Assembly: GCF_000755285.1 (NCBI RefSeq)
Contig: NZ_BBMK01000005.1
Coordinates: 1 to 64,000, forward strand
DNA length: 64,000 nt
DNA from: Nonlabens ulvanivorans
Lineage (GTDB): Bacteria > Bacteroidota > Bacteroidia > Flavobacteriales > Flavobacteriaceae
Direction: 5' to 3'
Shown here: positions 26,091 to 37,715 of the stretch, one piece after another
Position numbering within the stretch: position 1 is the stretch's first letter
How the letters are laid out: every line of letters begins with the position of its first letter
Position numbers and translations under genes: made by a program
Notes under the pieces: model-generated
What the model was told of the DNA's origin: nothing
Databases searched by the model: none
The model's input: the letters and a program-made list of their open reading frames with translations, nothing else

Positions 26091-28136
26091 TTATTCTGGA
26101 TATTCTATTCTCAAATGATAGATATTAGCTAACTTCTTTTTAATCACTGACTTGATGATTTCAATTTGCTTAAATGTAATATCAGCGTTAATGAATTGTT
26201 TTTCCTCAACCTGTTTATTAATGATATTTTCTACTAAAATATTAATACTTGTAGAAGTAGGGTTTTTTAAACTTTTAGAGGCTGCTTCTACACTATCGGC
26301 TATCATTAGAATAGCTGTTTCCGGGCTAAAAGGTTTAGGGCCGGGATATTGATAGTCTTTAATGTCTAAATTAGGATTGCTAGCTAAAGCCTTTTTATAA
26401 AAAAAGTAAACTGTAGAATCTCCGTGATGAGTTCTTATAAAATCAATGATACGATCAGGGATTTTATATTTCTTTGCTATCTCAATTCCCGCAATTGTAT
26501 GATTGATAATTATTGAAGCACTTTCCTCAGGATCAAGGTCATCGTGAGGATTAATACCACTACCCTGATTTTCTGAAAAATAAGTTGGGTTATTCATTTT
26601 ACCAATGTCATGATATAGAGCGCCTACTCTAGCTAACATAGCGTTAGCATTGATAGCATGTGCAGCAGACTCAGCTATATTGGCTACGTTTAAAGAATGA
26701 TGAAACGTACCAGGTGCCTTATTTGAAAGTTCTTTTAATAACTTGGAATTTGTATCTGATAATTCTAATAATGAAACATCACTAACTAATCCAAATAACT
26801 TTTCATAAATATAAATCAATGGCCATACGAACAACATAGCCAATCCACATAAAACAAAATAACTTACTTTATGCCATTCCCAACCTATTACACCGCCCTG
26901 ATTGATAGCATAAAATGCAAAGTAGGAACTTACATATATTAAAACTATTTGACCTATGGTGATGAAAAGATTTGCTCGTTTATAAATTTCTGAACTAGAT
27001 AAAATAGTTACAATTCCTGCTATTATTTGAAGAAACAGAAATTCTTCTCCATTTGGCACTATGAAACTCAATATCAAAATAGTTAAGACATGAGTGAATA
27101 AACCAACTCTTGCATCAAAAAACGATTTAAGAATTAAAGGAAGAATACAGACAGGAACGACATATACATAGACAGAATTAATATTTACAACTAACGTTGT
27201 AAGAAGTATAACTGTCAATAAGTTGAAAAATATGAAAAGTAATTTTCGAGAATTATTGTAAATATCTGGTCGATAATTAAAGAAGAATAATAGCAATATC
27301 GTATAAGTCAAGGCTACTAATATTATATATCCTATCAACCTCCATACATACTGGGACTCTGACCAGGTTTGTGCTTGATAAGTTTCATTTAACGTATTAA
27401 GGATCTGATACTTTTCTCCTTCAACAATTTCGCCTTGAGCGATTATACGAGAATTTAACGGCACTACACCTCTAGTTGGTAATACTTTACTTATTTCGTC
27501 ATCAATAACTTTATTACTGAGATCTTGGTTTAATTTTAAATTAGATTTAATATTTTTTAATAGAACCTCTGCAAGCCACTTTTTATCTTTAAACTCTGTG
27601 TTTTCAATTATTGAAGTTATTTTGTTTTTAAGATCTTTAGGCTTCAGTATATCACGATAAGTTTCCTCATTAAAGCCATCATCTGATTGTATTATAACCG
27701 ATTGATTATCATCTATTTCTAATGGTTTTTCTAAATAATAATTTGTATAAAATTGATTTAACACAAATTTTATTTCACTAATTTCTTTTTCTATGTTTGG
27801 TGTAATAATAGTGTCCGTAGTAATAAAGTGATATTCCTTTTGCACAATCTCCTGGACAGTATTAGAAACATTAGATTCAATATCAAAATACTTAGGTGTA
27901 TTCATCTTGATTAAATCAATCTCTTGTTTAATAGCAATTGAACTTTTCTTTATTGGAAATGAAAATGGAGCATATAATGTTTCATACTGCCATGGTTCTC
28001 CTTTTTTAAAATCGTATTTAAATCTATCGCTCTTAGGAAAAAAGTAGATGGTAATTACTGTTGCCGCAATTACTATAGCTATTCGGATTAAAATATCCTG
28101 ATACTTATAAAAACTAGAATTATTCTTTTTCATCAT
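26091..28136 (-). CDS. PgpH-type 7TM-HD membrane phosphohydrolase
   Basis: Membrane protein of the 7TM-HD family, whose characterised members (PgpH) hydrolyse the second messenger c-di-AMP. N-terminal membrane span (residues about 15-33), extracytoplasmic 7TMR-HDED-like domain to about 260, a block of seven hydrophobic spans from about 265 to 445, then a cytoplasmic HD domain with FHHSLNVANIAESAA, ALYHDIGKM and IRTHHGDS. The 681-residue length fits the family. Whether this organism makes c-di-AMP cannot be told from the window. It is divergent from the thiolase gene. Confidence 0.88.
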   Translation of the reverse strand: MMKKNNSSFYKYQDILIRIAIVIAATVITIYFFPKSDRFKYDFKKGEPWQYETLYAPFSFPIKKSSIAIKQEIDLIKMNTPKYFDIESNVSNTVQEIVQKEYHFITTDTIITPNIEKEISEIKFVLNQFYTNYYLEKPLEIDDNQSVIIQSDDGFNEETYRDILKPKDLKNKITSIIENTEFKDKKWLAEVLLKNIKSNLKLNQDLSNKVIDDEISKVLPTRGVVPLNSRIIAQGEIVEGEKYQILNTLNETYQAQTWSESQYVWRLIGYIILVALTYTILLLFFFNYRPDIYNNSRKLLFIFFNLLTVILLTTLVVNINSVYVYVVPVCILPLILKSFFDARVGLFTHVLTILILSFIVPNGEEFLFLQIIAGIVTILSSSEIYKRANLFITIGQIVLIYVSSYFAFYAINQGGVIGWEWHKVSYFVLCGLAMLFVWPLIYIYEKLFGLVSDVSLLELSDTNSKLLKELSNKAPGTFHHSLNVANIAESAAHAINANAMLARVGALYHDIGKMNNPTYFSENQGSGINPHDDLDPEESASIIINHTIAGIEIAKKYKIPDRIIDFIRTHHGDSTVYFFYKKALASNPNLDIKDYQYPGPKPFSPETAILMIADSVEAASKSLKNPTSTSINILVENIINKQVEEKQFINADITFKQIEIIKSVIKKKLANIYHLRIEYPE

Positions 28137-28277
28137 TTACAAATTAACAATTTAGTTTGGAGTTCTCTTTAAAAGCTACCTAAAATATGTTGCTCTATTA
28201 TTTGTAGCTCTATTAAAGTATAAACTTCACTTTTTATCATATGAATATTGTTTATTTTCGCGTAAAAAGAGATTCTC

Positions 28278-29453
28278 ATGAATAAAGTTGTTATTGTATC
28301 GTATGCTAGAACTCCTATTGGTAGTTTTATGGGTAAATTATCTACTGTTCCTGCTACTGAACTAGGAAGTATAGCTATTAAAGGTGCTCTCGATAAAATA
28401 AATTTAGATTCGAGATTGGTCGGAGAAGTTATAATGGGAAATGTAGTTCAAGCAGGTACTGGTCAGGCTCCTGCAAGACAAGCCGCACTAGGCGCTGGTT
28501 TATCTAACGATGTCCCTTGTACTACTGTAAATAAAGTTTGTGCAAGTGGGATGAAAACGGTTATGATGGCTGCTCAAGCAATTGCTTGTGGTGATAAAGA
28601 TATCGTGGTTGCAGGTGGTATGGAAAATATGAGCATGATCCCACATTACGTTCACATGAGAACAGGACAAAAATTTGGTCCAGCCACATTAATTGATGGA
28701 ATGCAAAAAGATGGACTAGTTGATGCATATGATCAAAATGCTATGGGAGTTTGCGCTGATTTATGTGCGCAAGAACATGAATTCTCAAGAGCAGATCAAG
28801 ACGACTACGCTATACAATCTTATAAAAGATCAGCATTAGCCTGGAAAGATGGGAAATTTAATAGTGAAGTAGTTCCCGTTGCTGTACCTCAACGTCGTGG
28901 TGAAGACATCATTGTAGATCATGATGAAGAATACACTAATGTTAAAATAGAAAAAATTCCAGCTTTAAGAGCAGCGTTTAGTAAGGATGGGACTGTAACC
29001 GCAGCAAATGCTTCCACTATTAATGATGGTGCCGCTGCTTTGGTTCTTATGAGTGAATCTAAAGCTTTATCACTAGGTTTAACACCTATTGCGACGGTAT
29101 TGAGTTATGCAGACGCTGCACAGGAACCAAAATGGTTTACAACTGCTCCTGCAAAAGCATTACCGATAGCTTTAGAAAAAGCAGGTCTTACTCAAAATGA
29201 TGTAGATTTTTTCGAATTTAATGAGGCATTTGCCGTTGTTGGATTAGCTAATATGAAAATTTTAGGATTAACTGATACCAATGTGAATGTATATGGTGGT
29301 GCAGTTTCATTGGGTCATCCATTAGGATGTAGTGGAGCACGAATTATCACAACTTTGCTAAGTGTATTGGATCAGGAAAATGGTTCAATAGGCGCAGCAG
29401 CTATCTGTAATGGTGGCGGTGGTGCAAGTGCAATCGTAATTAAAAAAGGTTAA
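28278..29453 (+). CDS. Acetyl-CoA acetyltransferase (thiolase)
   Basis: Condenses two acetyl-CoA to acetoacetyl-CoA or cleaves 3-ketoacyl-CoA, in the cytoplasm. Nucleophile cysteine in NKVCASGMKTVMMAAQ near residue 88, ENMS(M)IPH loop, histidine motif FNEAFAV near 313, and CNGGGGAS near 378 with the second catalytic cysteine; GHPLGCSGAR near 350. The length of 391 residues is standard. It starts a short rightward unit with an NlpC/P60 gene seven bases after it. Upstream, TATTTTCG resembles the promoter box with one mismatch. Confidence 0.93.
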   Translation: MNKVVIVSYARTPIGSFMGKLSTVPATELGSIAIKGALDKINLDSRLVGEVIMGNVVQAGTGQAPARQAALGAGLSNDVPCTTVNKVCASGMKTVMMAAQAIACGDKDIVVAGGMENMSMIPHYVHMRTGQKFGPATLIDGMQKDGLVDAYDQNAMGVCADLCAQEHEFSRADQDDYAIQSYKRSALAWKDGKFNSEVVPVAVPQRRGEDIIVDHDEEYTNVKIEKIPALRAAFSKDGTVTAANASTINDGAAALVLMSESKALSLGLTPIATVLSYADAAQEPKWFTTAPAKALPIALEKAGLTQNDVDFFEFNEAFAVVGLANMKILGLTDTNVNVYGGAVSLGHPLGCSGARIITTLLSVLDQENGSIGAAAICNGGGGASAIVIKKG

Positions 29454-29460
29454 GTTTAAT

Positions 29461-30206
29461 ATGAAGTACGGTATTTGCCCTATTTCGGTTGCGCCATTGC
29501 GTCTTGAAGCAAAAGATACTAGTGAAATGGTATCTCAAGTGCTCTATGGTGAATATTTTAAAATCATAGAAGAAAGAAAGAAATGGGTTAAAATAAGACT
29601 AGCTCATGATTCTTATGAAGGATGGATAGATATCAAACAAATAACAGAGGTAGAAGCCGAAGTATATCACGAAATAGACCGTTCTGAACATCAGTTTGCA
29701 AAAGATTTAATTAGTCATATTACACATTATAATGAATCGTTAAGCACTATTACAATAGGTGCTCAGGTATCTACTGCTAGTTATCTCGCCGATTCATATC
29801 AACTAGAAAGTACTAAAGGAAGTAATAAAGGTGATTTAATCAATAACGCTTTATTGCTATTAAACTCCCCATATTTATGGGTGGAAGAACGCCTTTGGGA
29901 ATAGACTGTAGTGGTTTTACCCAATTGATTTATAGACTATGTGGATTTAAATTAAATCGTGACGCCAGTCAACAAGCTAAACAAGGTGAAGTATTAAGTT
30001 TTATTGAAGAAGCTGAAGAAGGAGATTTAGCTTTTTTTGATAATAATGAAGGACAAATCACTCATGTAGGTTTGATTATGAGAGATAACTACATTATTCA
30101 TGCTCATGGTAAAGTTAGAATAGATCGTTTAGATCAAAGCGGTATTTTCAATATCGAGAGGCATTTACATACTCATAAATTAAGAGTGATAAAGAAAATT
30201 ATTTAA
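29461..30206 (+). CDS. NlpC/P60 peptidoglycan peptidase with SH3 domain (frameshifted)
   Basis: Cleaves peptide stems of peptidoglycan or related substrates. N-terminal SH3-like part (YGICPISVAPLRLE, EGWIDIKQI) and C-terminal NlpC/P60 domain with catalytic cysteine in IDCSGFTQLIYR, histidine in ITHVGLIM and third residue in IIHAHGKV. The frame breaks at 29879-29881, where TATGGGTGG replaces an expected TATGGGGTGG; one more G gives PYLWGGRTPLGIDCSGF. This is the only G-run found shortened. No signal peptide is seen, as is usual in this group. Confidence 0.88.
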
Positions 30207-30236
30207 AAAAAGCCTGCTAATAAGCAGGCTTTTTTA
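30206..30236 (+). terminator. Intrinsic terminator
   Basis: Stem AGCCTGCT/AGCAGGCT (30211-30230), AATA loop, flanked by A and T runs. It lies between converging genes. Confidence 0.85.
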
Positions 30237-30257
30237 ATTTACTTAAATAAGTAAGAA

Positions 30258-31448
30258 TTAAAGCTTAGCCTTTAAAGCTGATATTTTATCTTCCATAGAA
30301 AATACACCATAAAGACTTATAAGCGTATTAATTATATTCTTATTACTAGAATCAAGGTTATGAGCTTTTTCATAAACAACTATTGCTTTATTGTAAAGAG
30401 TCTGCTGATCTGCAGCACTCGTAGTTTCTAGATTACCTTTTTGTACAAATGCAACACCTAAATTAGATAAAGAAATAAAATTATCCGGTTCCATCGATAA
30501 ACTTTTCTCATAATACTTAATAGCCTGATCGTATTCTTTAGCATTAATTGCTGCTAACGCTAAATTATCATAAACTTTAGGGTCTTTGACTTCATCAGAT
30601 AATGCTTTATTTGCTTCCTCATATTCTTTCATCATTCCAAGAGTCAAATAATTATCTGCTTTAGATATTTTCAATGATTCATCATCACTATAATTCTTTA
30701 AAGCTTTTTCAAAAGTTGCTTTTGCTGATTCAACATCACCACTATTCTTTTGCAACCAAACTAAATTAGTAACAATACGACCTAATTGTGAAGGCGATTT
30801 AGATTCTGAAGGAGAAACATGGGATCCTGTTTTAACTGAGACATCTCTCAAAGTCAAATTAGGAAAAGACTCTTCTACCTTTGTCAGTTTATTAACAGCA
30901 GTATAAGTAATTACTTGACCTGTAAATCCTTTGTTAAATAATTTTGAATATTGCTCTTCTGCTTGTTCAAATTCTCCGACTTGATAGGCCAGATTTGCAG
31001 CATTATAAAGCATATTTAAATCCTGTGGTGATTCAGTAGATAGTTTATTAACTATCTCTAAAGCACCACTATTATCTTTAGAATTCAATTTTTTGTTTGC
31101 AATTTCTAATAAACTGTCATTAATATACTTTTTCACTTGCCCCCCCATCAATGCTGGGTTAGTATATCCTAAACTTTCTGCATTTTTCATAGCACCTAAA
31201 GCTGCATATGCTTTTTCTAAAGTAGGTTTAGTTTTACCTGTTACGTCGATTAGTGATGCAGCCTTGTAAAAACTATATTGTCCTTTATACTCGTCCTCTA
31301 CTTCAGATTCATCGATAGTTGAAAAAATCTCGATCGCATCAGGTAAATCACCTTTCATTATTGCGTTTTCAATCTTTCTGAATTCACGTTTCTGCGCAAA
31401 TCCAATGGTTACAAAGGTCAAAAGCAATATTGTTAGTTTAATTTTCAT
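30258..31448 (-). CDS. TPR-repeat protein, exported
   Basis: Signal peptide MKIKLTILLLTFVTIGFAQ, then about 375 residues with several tetratricopeptide motifs (for example AYQVGEFEQAEEQYSKLF, and KEYDQAIKYYEKSLSMEP) forming a helical protein-interaction scaffold. I set the start at 31448, after the gyrA stop; the open frame runs back to 31484 but would overlap gyrA and spoil the signal peptide. A G7 run at 31140-31146 gives MGGQ. The partner is unknown. Seventeen bases separate it from gyrA. Confidence 0.85.
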   Translation of the reverse strand: MKIKLTILLLTFVTIGFAQKREFRKIENAIMKGDLPDAIEIFSTIDESEVEDEYKGQYSFYKAASLIDVTGKTKPTLEKAYAALGAMKNAESLGYTNPALMGGQVKKYINDSLLEIANKKLNSKDNSGALEIVNKLSTESPQDLNMLYNAANLAYQVGEFEQAEEQYSKLFNKGFTGQVITYTAVNKLTKVEESFPNLTLRDVSVKTGSHVSPSESKSPSQLGRIVTNLVWLQKNSGDVESAKATFEKALKNYSDDESLKISKADNYLTLGMMKEYEEANKALSDEVKDPKVYDNLALAAINAKEYDQAIKYYEKSLSMEPDNFISLSNLGVAFVQKGNLETTSAADQQTLYNKAIVVYEKAHNLDSSNKNIINTLISLYGVFSMEDKISALKAKL

Positions 31449-31464
31449 CTTTAAATATTTTAAT

Positions 31465-33990
31465 TTATTCTTCGCTATCATCATTTACAACAGTCGTGCC
31501 ATCACCATTTTCATCAATAACAGCACCATCTTCAATGATTTCTGGGTTTTCTTCTTGAGCAACTTTCGCGACAGCGGCAATAGAATCATTCCCTTTTAAG
31601 TTAATTAAACGTACTCCTTGAGTTGCACGTCCCATAACTCTCAGGTTTTTAACATCTATACGTATAGCGACACCAGATTTATTAATAATCATTAATCCAT
31701 CCTCATCAGTTACATTTTTAAGAGCTACCAATCCTCCTGTTTTATCAGTTACAGAAATTGTCTTGACTCCTTTTCCACCACGATTTGTTTCTCTATAATC
31801 ATCAAGACTAGATCTCTTACCATATCCTTTTTCAGATACCACAAGGATATTTGATTCCATATCATTAACAGCAATCATACCTATCACTTCATCTTTATCA
31901 TCTGCTAACGTTATTCCTCTAACACCACTAGCATTTCTACCCATGGCACGAGTTTTAGCCTCATCAAATCTAATGGCTTTACCACTTTTAAGACCTAACA
32001 TAACGTGACTATCTCCTGTAGTAAGCTTAGCCTCTAATAAGGTATCTCCTTCACGAATGGTGATAGCATTAATACCATTTGTACGTGGTCTAGAGTATTG
32101 CTCTAATGAGGTTTTCTTAACAACGCCTTTTTTAGTACACATAATCACATAGTGACTATTGATGTATTCTTCGTCTTTAATATCTTGAGTACAGATAACG
32201 GCTTTTACCGTATCGTCTGGCTCAATATTAATTAAATTTTGAATGGCACGACCTTTAGAAGTACGGCTACCCTCAGGAATTTCATAAACTCTCATCCAGA
32301 AACACTTTCCTTTCTCAGTAAAGAACAGCATATACTGGTGATTGGTCCCTACAAAAATGTCTTCTAGGAAGTCTTCATCGCGTGTTGTACTTGCTTTTTG
32401 TCCAACTCCACCTCTATTTTGAGTTTTATACTCTGTAATAGGAGTTCTTTTAATATAACCTGCGTGAGAAATAGTAATTACGACCTGCTCATCTGCAATC
32501 ATATCCTCTATAGATAAATCACCACCGGCATATTCAATTTGAGAACGACGGTCATCACCATACTTTTCTTGTACTTCAACTAATTCTTCTTTTATTATCG
32601 TCATACGACGATCTTTATTTGCAAGAATATCTTTTAAGTCAGTAATTGTAGCCATTAAGTCCTCGTACTCATTACGCAACTTATCTTGTTCAAGACCGGT
32701 AAGCTGTCTTAAACGCATCTCTACAATAGCACGAGCTTGAATTTCTGATAGCTTAAATCGCTCGATTAATTTCTCGCGAGCCTCTTCTCCATTCTTACTA
32801 CTTCTTATCAAGGCAATAACCTCATCAATATTATCAGATGCAATTATTAATCCCTCAAGAATATGAGCTCTTTCTTCTGCTTTACGCAATTCAAATTGTG
32901 TACGTCTTACAACTACTTCATGTCTATGCTCCACAAAATAGTGAATCATCTCTTTTACATTAAGAAGCTGTGGGCGTCCTTTTACAAGAGCAATATTATT
33001 AACACTAAAAGAGGATTGTAAAGCGGTATGCTTATACAATTTATTAATTACAATATTAGGAATTGCATCGCGCTTTAAAATATAAACGATACGCATTCCA
33101 TTACGGTCAGATTCATCTCTAATCATAGAGATCCCTTCTAACTTTTTCTCGTTAATAAGATCTGCCGTTTTCTTAATCATATCAGCTTTATTCACTTGAT
33201 ATGGTAATTCATCAACGATGATACATTCACGACCTTTTACTTCTTCTAATCTTACACGACCACGTATCTTAATACGTCCACGTCCTGTATGCATAGCATC
33301 CTTAACACCATCATATCCATATATAATACCACCGGTAGGAAAATCTGGAGCTTTTACATGCGTCATTAATTCATCGATCTCAATGTCATTATTGTCTATG
33401 TAAGCAATAGTTCCATCAATAACTTCTGTAAGGTTATGTGGCGGCATGTTAGTAGCCATACCTACAGCGATACCAGAAGCTCCATTAACTAATAAGTTAG
33501 GGATCCTAGTAGGCATTACAGTAGGCTCGTTTAAGGTATCATCAAAATTGAGCTGTGTATCTACTGTTTCTTTATCTATATCTGCAAGAATCTCTTCAGA
33601 TATTTTTCTCATTCTAGCCTCAGTATAACGCATAGCTGCTGGTGGATCTCCATCAACACTACCGAAGTTACCTTGACCATCAACAAGCATGTAACGCAGC
33701 GACCAATCTTGCGCCATACGTACCATAGTATCATATACAGATGTATCCCCCCCATGTGGGTGATACTTACCTAGTACTTCACCTACTATTCTTGCACTCT
33801 TTTTATATCCTCTATTAGACAGTACACCTAGTTCATACATTCCGTAAAGAACACGTCTGTGTACTGGTTTTAATCCATCTCGCACATCTGGCAGTGCTCG
33901 TGACACTATGACTGACATCGAGTAATCGATGTATGCTGATTTCATCTCATCCTCGATGTTAATCGGGATTAACTTTTCTCCATCTGCCAT
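31465..33990 (-). CDS. gyrA: DNA gyrase subunit A
   Basis: Catalytic subunit of the type II topoisomerase that introduces negative supercoils. Catalytic tyrosine in RYTEARM near residue 123, quinolone-region motif [17 protein letters not shown] near 76-92, then C-terminal beta-pinwheel with the gyrase box QNRGGVGQK near 530, and an acidic tail. The length is 841 residues. The universally conserved HPHGD reads HPHGGD because of a C7 run at 33747-33753, an extra glycine next to the quinolone-resistance region. Such an insertion would be expected to impair the active site, so sequence error is likely. A weak palindrome variant overlaps the 3' end. Confidence 0.97.
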   Translation of the reverse strand: MADGEKLIPINIEDEMKSAYIDYSMSVIVSRALPDVRDGLKPVHRRVLYGMYELGVLSNRGYKKSARIVGEVLGKYHPHGGDTSVYDTMVRMAQDWSLRYMLVDGQGNFGSVDGDPPAAMRYTEARMRKISEEILADIDKETVDTQLNFDDTLNEPTVMPTRIPNLLVNGASGIAVGMATNMPPHNLTEVIDGTIAYIDNNDIEIDELMTHVKAPDFPTGGIIYGYDGVKDAMHTGRGRIKIRGRVRLEEVKGRECIIVDELPYQVNKADMIKKTADLINEKKLEGISMIRDESDRNGMRIVYILKRDAIPNIVINKLYKHTALQSSFSVNNIALVKGRPQLLNVKEMIHYFVEHRHEVVVRRTQFELRKAEERAHILEGLIIASDNIDEVIALIRSSKNGEEAREKLIERFKLSEIQARAIVEMRLRQLTGLEQDKLRNEYEDLMATITDLKDILANKDRRMTIIKEELVEVQEKYGDDRRSQIEYAGGDLSIEDMIADEQVVITISHAGYIKRTPITEYKTQNRGGVGQKASTTRDEDFLEDIFVGTNHQYMLFFTEKGKCFWMRVYEIPEGSRTSKGRAIQNLINIEPDDTVKAVICTQDIKDEEYINSHYVIMCTKKGVVKKTSLEQYSRPRTNGINAITIREGDTLLEAKLTTGDSHVMLGLKSGKAIRFDEAKTRAMGRNASGVRGITLADDKDEVIGMIAVNDMESNILVVSEKGYGKRSSLDDYRETNRGGKGVKTISVTDKTGGLVALKNVTDEDGLMIINKSGVAIRIDVKNLRVMGRATQGVRLINLKGNDSIAAVAKVAQEENPEIIEDGAVIDENGDGTTVVNDDSEE

Positions 33991-34161
33991 TTAAAAAACC
34001 GTTTAATTAATACTTTTATTATTAAGCAAGCAATTTAATGAAAAACCTAGTCTTAATAAGGCTTTAGACCATTATAACCGCTATTTTTATTAACATACTA
34101 TTTACTTAAATGTGGATAAGTTTAACAATCACTTTATTATGGTGTTTTATAGGGTTTTGTC

Positions 34162-34183
34162 TTACGCTTTCGCGAAAGCGTAA
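34162..34183. repeat. 22-nt perfect palindrome upstream of clpC
   Basis: Core GCTTTCGCGAAAGC extended by TTAC and GTAA on either side. It lies in the 270-base gap between divergent gyrA and clpC, about 80 bases before the clpC start. Confidence 0.8.
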
Positions 34184-34261
34184 TCTTTAATATCATCATT
34201 TAACAAAATGGTATACATATTGAACTAAGAGAATTGATTACATTTAACTCAAAGTAGCAAT

Positions 34262-36880
34262 ATGGACGATAATTTTTCACCAAGAGTCAAGGACGTGATT
34301 GCCTACAGCAAGGAAGAAGCGCTTAGGTTAGGACACGATTTTATAGGAACTGAACATTTAATGCTGGGTCTGTTAAGAGATGGAGATGGCAAAGCCATTG
34401 ATATATTAAATAACTTAACGGTAGATCTGGATCATTTGCGTCGCAAAGTTGAAATACTGAGCCCTGCAAACCCTAATACCCACATAGCAGCAAATGAAAA
34501 AAAGAATTTACATTTAACAAGGCAAGCAGAACGCGCTCTTAAAACGACGTTTCTAGAAGCTAAATTATTTCAAAGCTCATCGATTAACACGGCTCATTTA
34601 TTACTGTGCATCTTGCGCAATGAAAATGACCCAACAACTAAGCTGCTTAATAAGCTTAAAGTTGATTATGATAGCGTTAAAGAAGAGTTTAAGACTTTAT
34701 TATCACAAGAGGATGGATATACTGAAGAACCTATAGAAGGTGCTTTCAGTGATGATAATGATTCTAGTGATGATAATCCAGGAGAAGAAAAAGAAAACTT
34801 ATTCTCTCAAAGCGGCTCTACTAAAAGTGGTAAGAAGAGTAAAACGCCAGTTTTAGATAACTTTGGTAGTGATTTAACCAAAGCTGCCGAAGACGGCAAA
34901 CTGGATCCTGTTGTAGGACGTGTGGAAGAAATACAGCGTGTTTCTCAAATCTTAAGTCGTCGTAAAAAGAATAATCCACTTCTTATAGGAGAAGCTGGTG
35001 TAGGTAAAAGTGCTATTGCAGAAGGTCTTGCATTGCGTATCGTTGAACGTAAGGTATCACGTATCCTTTATGATAAAAGAGTCATAACTCTGGATCTAGC
35101 GAGTCTCGTTGCTGGTACTAAATATAGAGGTCAGTTTGAAGAACGCATGAAAGCCGTTATGAATGAATTAGAAAAGAATAAAGACATTATTCTTTTTATT
35201 GATGAAATTCACACTATTGTAGGTGCTGGTGGTGCTGCTGGTTCACTAGACGCTAGTAATATGTTTAAACCTGCTCTTGCAAGAGGAGAAATTCAATGTA
35301 TAGGAGCGACCACATTAGATGAATATCGTAATAGTATTGAGAAAGATGGAGCGCTAGAAAGACGTTTCCAAAAGGTAATGGTAGAGCCTACTAGTGTAGA
35401 GGAAACGATTATAATTCTTAATAATATTAAGGAGAAGTATGAAGAGCACCACAATGTATCATATACTGATGCTGCAATAGAAGCATGTGTGAAGCTTACA
35501 AATAGATATATGACAGATCGTTTTCTACCGGACAAAGCTATTGACGCTCTGGATGAGGCTGGTTCTCGTATTCATATTACAAATATAGAAGTACCTCAAC
35601 AAATTCTAGATCTTGAAAAACAACTAGAAGAAGTAAAAGAAGAGAAAACAGCTGTTGTTAAAAAACAAAAGTATGAACAAGCTGCTAAGTTGCGTGACGA
35701 TGAGAAAAAGTTAGAGAAAGCTCTCCATGAAGCACAAGAAACTTGGGAAGAAACATCAAAGCTCCATAAAGATACTGTCACTGAAGAAAACGTAGCTGAA
35801 GTAGTAAGTATGATGACCGGTATACCTGTAAATCGTATCGCTACTAAAGAGATGAAAAAACTCTTCAACCTTAGCGATTCTATTAAAGGTAAAGTAATAG
35901 GTCAAGATAAAGCTGTAAAACAAGTTGTAAAAGCCATACAGCGTAATCGTGCTGGATTAAAGGACCCAAATAAACCAATTGGCTCTTTTATATTCTTAGG
36001 TCAAACTGGTGTTGGGAAAACTCAACTAGCAAAAGTTATTGCAAGTGAACTTTTTGATTCACAAAACTCATTGATACGTATCGACATGAGTGAATACATG
36101 GAAAAGTTTGCTATCTCTAGACTTATAGGTGCACCTCCAGGTTATGTAGGATATGAAGAAGGTGGACAGCTTACCGAAAAGGTAAGACGTAAACCATATG
36201 CAGTTATACTTTTAGATGAGATTGAAAAAGCTCATCCAGATGTGTTTAATATGTTACTTCAAGTATTAGACGATGGTTACCTAACGGACAGTCTAGGTCG
36301 TAAAATCGATTTTAGAAATACAATTATCATCATGACCTCAAATGTAGGTGCTCGTAAGTTGAAAGACTTTGGATCTGGCGTAGGATTTGGAACTGCAGCT
36401 CGCAAAAGTTCCGAAGATGATAACACACGTAGTGTAATTGAAGGCGCGTTGAAGAAAACTTTTGCTCCTGAATTCTTAAATAGAATTGATGATGTTATAG
36501 TATTTAACGCTTTAGAGAGAGACGATATTCATAAAATTATTGATATTGAGTTAGTAAAACTATTTGACCGTATTAAAGACTTGGGCTATAACCTTACTTT
36601 AAGCGAAGCTGCAAAAGATTACATAGCAGATAAAGGTTTTGATAAGCAATATGGAGCACGACCTCTTAACAGAGCTATTCAAAAGTATATTGAAGATGCC
36701 CTTGCAGAGGCTATTGTAAATAGTGAACTTCAAGAAGGTGATTCCATTTTTATGGACTTAGATAAAAAATCTAAGGAACTTAAAATTAAAATCGAAAAAC
36801 CTAAGAAATCAGATAATCCAGAAGCTACCTCTGAATCAACATCAGACACTTCTACAGATTCTGAGTCTGAATCAGAATAA
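34262..36880 (+). CDS. clpC: ATP-dependent Clp protease ATP-binding subunit ClpC
   Basis: AAA+ unfoldase that feeds proteins to ClpP. N-domain repeats in residues 5-150 ([28 protein letters not shown]), first AAA domain with [13 protein letters not shown] and [11 protein letters not shown], a UVR-type middle region [20 protein letters not shown], second AAA domain with [12 protein letters not shown] and [10 protein letters not shown], and a C-terminal D2-small domain ending in an acidic serine tail. At 872 residues it has the expected ClpC length. It is a single gene with its own terminator. Confidence 0.95.
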   Translation: MDDNFSPRVKDVIAYSKEEALRLGHDFIGTEHLMLGLLRDGDGKAIDILNNLTVDLDHLRRKVEILSPANPNTHIAANEKKNLHLTRQAERALKTTFLEAKLFQSSSINTAHLLLCILRNENDPTTKLLNKLKVDYDSVKEEFKTLLSQEDGYTEEPIEGAFSDDNDSSDDNPGEEKENLFSQSGSTKSGKKSKTPVLDNFGSDLTKAAEDGKLDPVVGRVEEIQRVSQILSRRKKNNPLLIGEAGVGKSAIAEGLALRIVERKVSRILYDKRVITLDLASLVAGTKYRGQFEERMKAVMNELEKNKDIILFIDEIHTIVGAGGAAGSLDASNMFKPALARGEIQCIGATTLDEYRNSIEKDGALERRFQKVMVEPTSVEETIIILNNIKEKYEEHHNVSYTDAAIEACVKLTNRYMTDRFLPDKAIDALDEAGSRIHITNIEVPQQILDLEKQLEEVKEEKTAVVKKQKYEQAAKLRDDEKKLEKALHEAQETWEETSKLHKDTVTEENVAEVVSMMTGIPVNRIATKEMKKLFNLSDSIKGKVIGQDKAVKQVVKAIQRNRAGLKDPNKPIGSFIFLGQTGVGKTQLAKVIASELFDSQNSLIRIDMSEYMEKFAISRLIGAPPGYVGYEEGGQLTEKVRRKPYAVILLDEIEKAHPDVFNMLLQVLDDGYLTDSLGRKIDFRNTIIIMTSNVGARKLKDFGSGVGFGTAARKSSEDDNTRSVIEGALKKTFAPEFLNRIDDVIVFNALERDDIHKIIDIELVKLFDRIKDLGYNLTLSEAAKDYIADKGFDKQYGARPLNRAIQKYIEDALAEAIVNSELQEGDSIFMDLDKKSKELKIKIEKPKKSDNPEATSESTSDTSTDSESESE

Positions 36881-36900
36881 ACAACAACAATTTTCAATTT

Positions 36901-36938
36901 AAAAAACGTCTTAGTGAATACTAAGACGTTTTTTTTTA
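36901..36938 (+). terminator. Intrinsic terminator after clpC
   Basis: Stem AACGTCTTAG/CTAAGACGTT (36905-36930), loop TGAATA, followed by eight T. Confidence 0.9.
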
Positions 36939-37104
36939 TATTATTATAAAATGATCACTTATTAGAAATTTCAGCATATTAATTATAAGAAACCTACTAT
37001 TAATCTGTTGAGAAGGTTATTTCATCGAATAGCTAAACATCTGATATAGCGCTTTTAAAGATACTCCTATACTTAGATACCTTTAAGTCAATAAAAATCA
37101 CAAT

Positions 37105-37514
37105 ATGAAAAGAGTTGATTTAAATTTTGGGGGGGTATTTGAACTTCATTCTCAAATAATCATAGGTAAAATGAACGAGGGAATTCACTATGATATTTAT
37201 AAGAATAGAGTGTTTATTAAACTAATTGATAGGTTTTATGGCAAGTTAAAACCATTCTCATTTATTTGCATAAGAGATAGCGACTATAGTCTAGATCCCA
37301 TGATCCACAAGTATAATTCAAAATATGAAAATTTTTGTAGTATCGCAGTAGTAGAAAGGAATCTGATGAGTAGAAGCACTGTACAATTAGAAAGTGTATT
37401 TTTTAAACCTGGTAAATTCTGCAAATTCCAAGTGTTACAGAAGCCATTTTATGGGCTAATCATCAAATCGATTTAAAAAAGCTTGAATCAGAAAATATCA
37501 ACCTACTTAATTAA
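37105..37514 (+). CDS. STAS/SEC14-like protein, copy 1 (frameshifted)
   Basis: Paralogue of the gene at 37745 (for example GKMNEGIHYDI versus GKIKEGIHFDM, and ESVFFKPGK versus ESKFFKPGK). The fold looks like the STAS/SEC14-like small proteins widespread in Flavobacteriia, beginning with strands and ending with an EEAI-W helix; no function is known. The frame shifts near 37433: one added base gives SVTEAILWANHQIDLKKLES and ends at 37514, restoring the paralogue's C-terminal helix. A G7 run at 37129-37135 gives NFGGVF where copy 2 has QFGEF. Tandem duplication is evident. Confidence 0.7.
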
Positions 37515-37603
37515 GTATCGTTTAAATAATCAAGCATCTCGATATATGTTGATGCCTTTCTTATAAAGCTAATTCCTTTTACATCAATAGATTGAAGTAT
37601 CGC

Positions 37604-37629
37604 CGTTTATCGAGTGATTATGATAAACG
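37604..37629. other. Short hairpin CGTTTATC/GATAAACG
   Basis: Eight-base stem with a ten-base loop between the two STAS-like genes; no T-run follows, so it is not a clear terminator. Confidence 0.35.
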
Positions 37630-37686
37630 AAAACGCTTGAGACTTACTATTTCTGTTCTAATAAGTAAATATTAATCAATTTAATA

Positions 37687-37712
37687 CTTTTACTATGCGC
37701 GCATAGTAAAAG
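37687..37712. promoter_or_regulatory. 26-nt perfect palindrome, candidate operator
   Basis: Each half reads CTTTTACTATGCG (or its complement), with no mismatch over 26 bases. It ends four bases before a TAGTTTTG promoter box (37716-37723), covering the place a spacer and -33 element would take. This is the layout of a repressor or two-fold symmetric regulator site for the STAS-like gene at 37745. Confidence 0.6.
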
Positions 37713-37715
37713 GTC

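Noticed and set aside
34162..34183. Palindrome upstream of clpC as a CIRCE or CtsR-type operator
   Set aside because: The sequence is the same as copies in unrelated coding and intergenic sites, so a clpC-specific operator is not supported.
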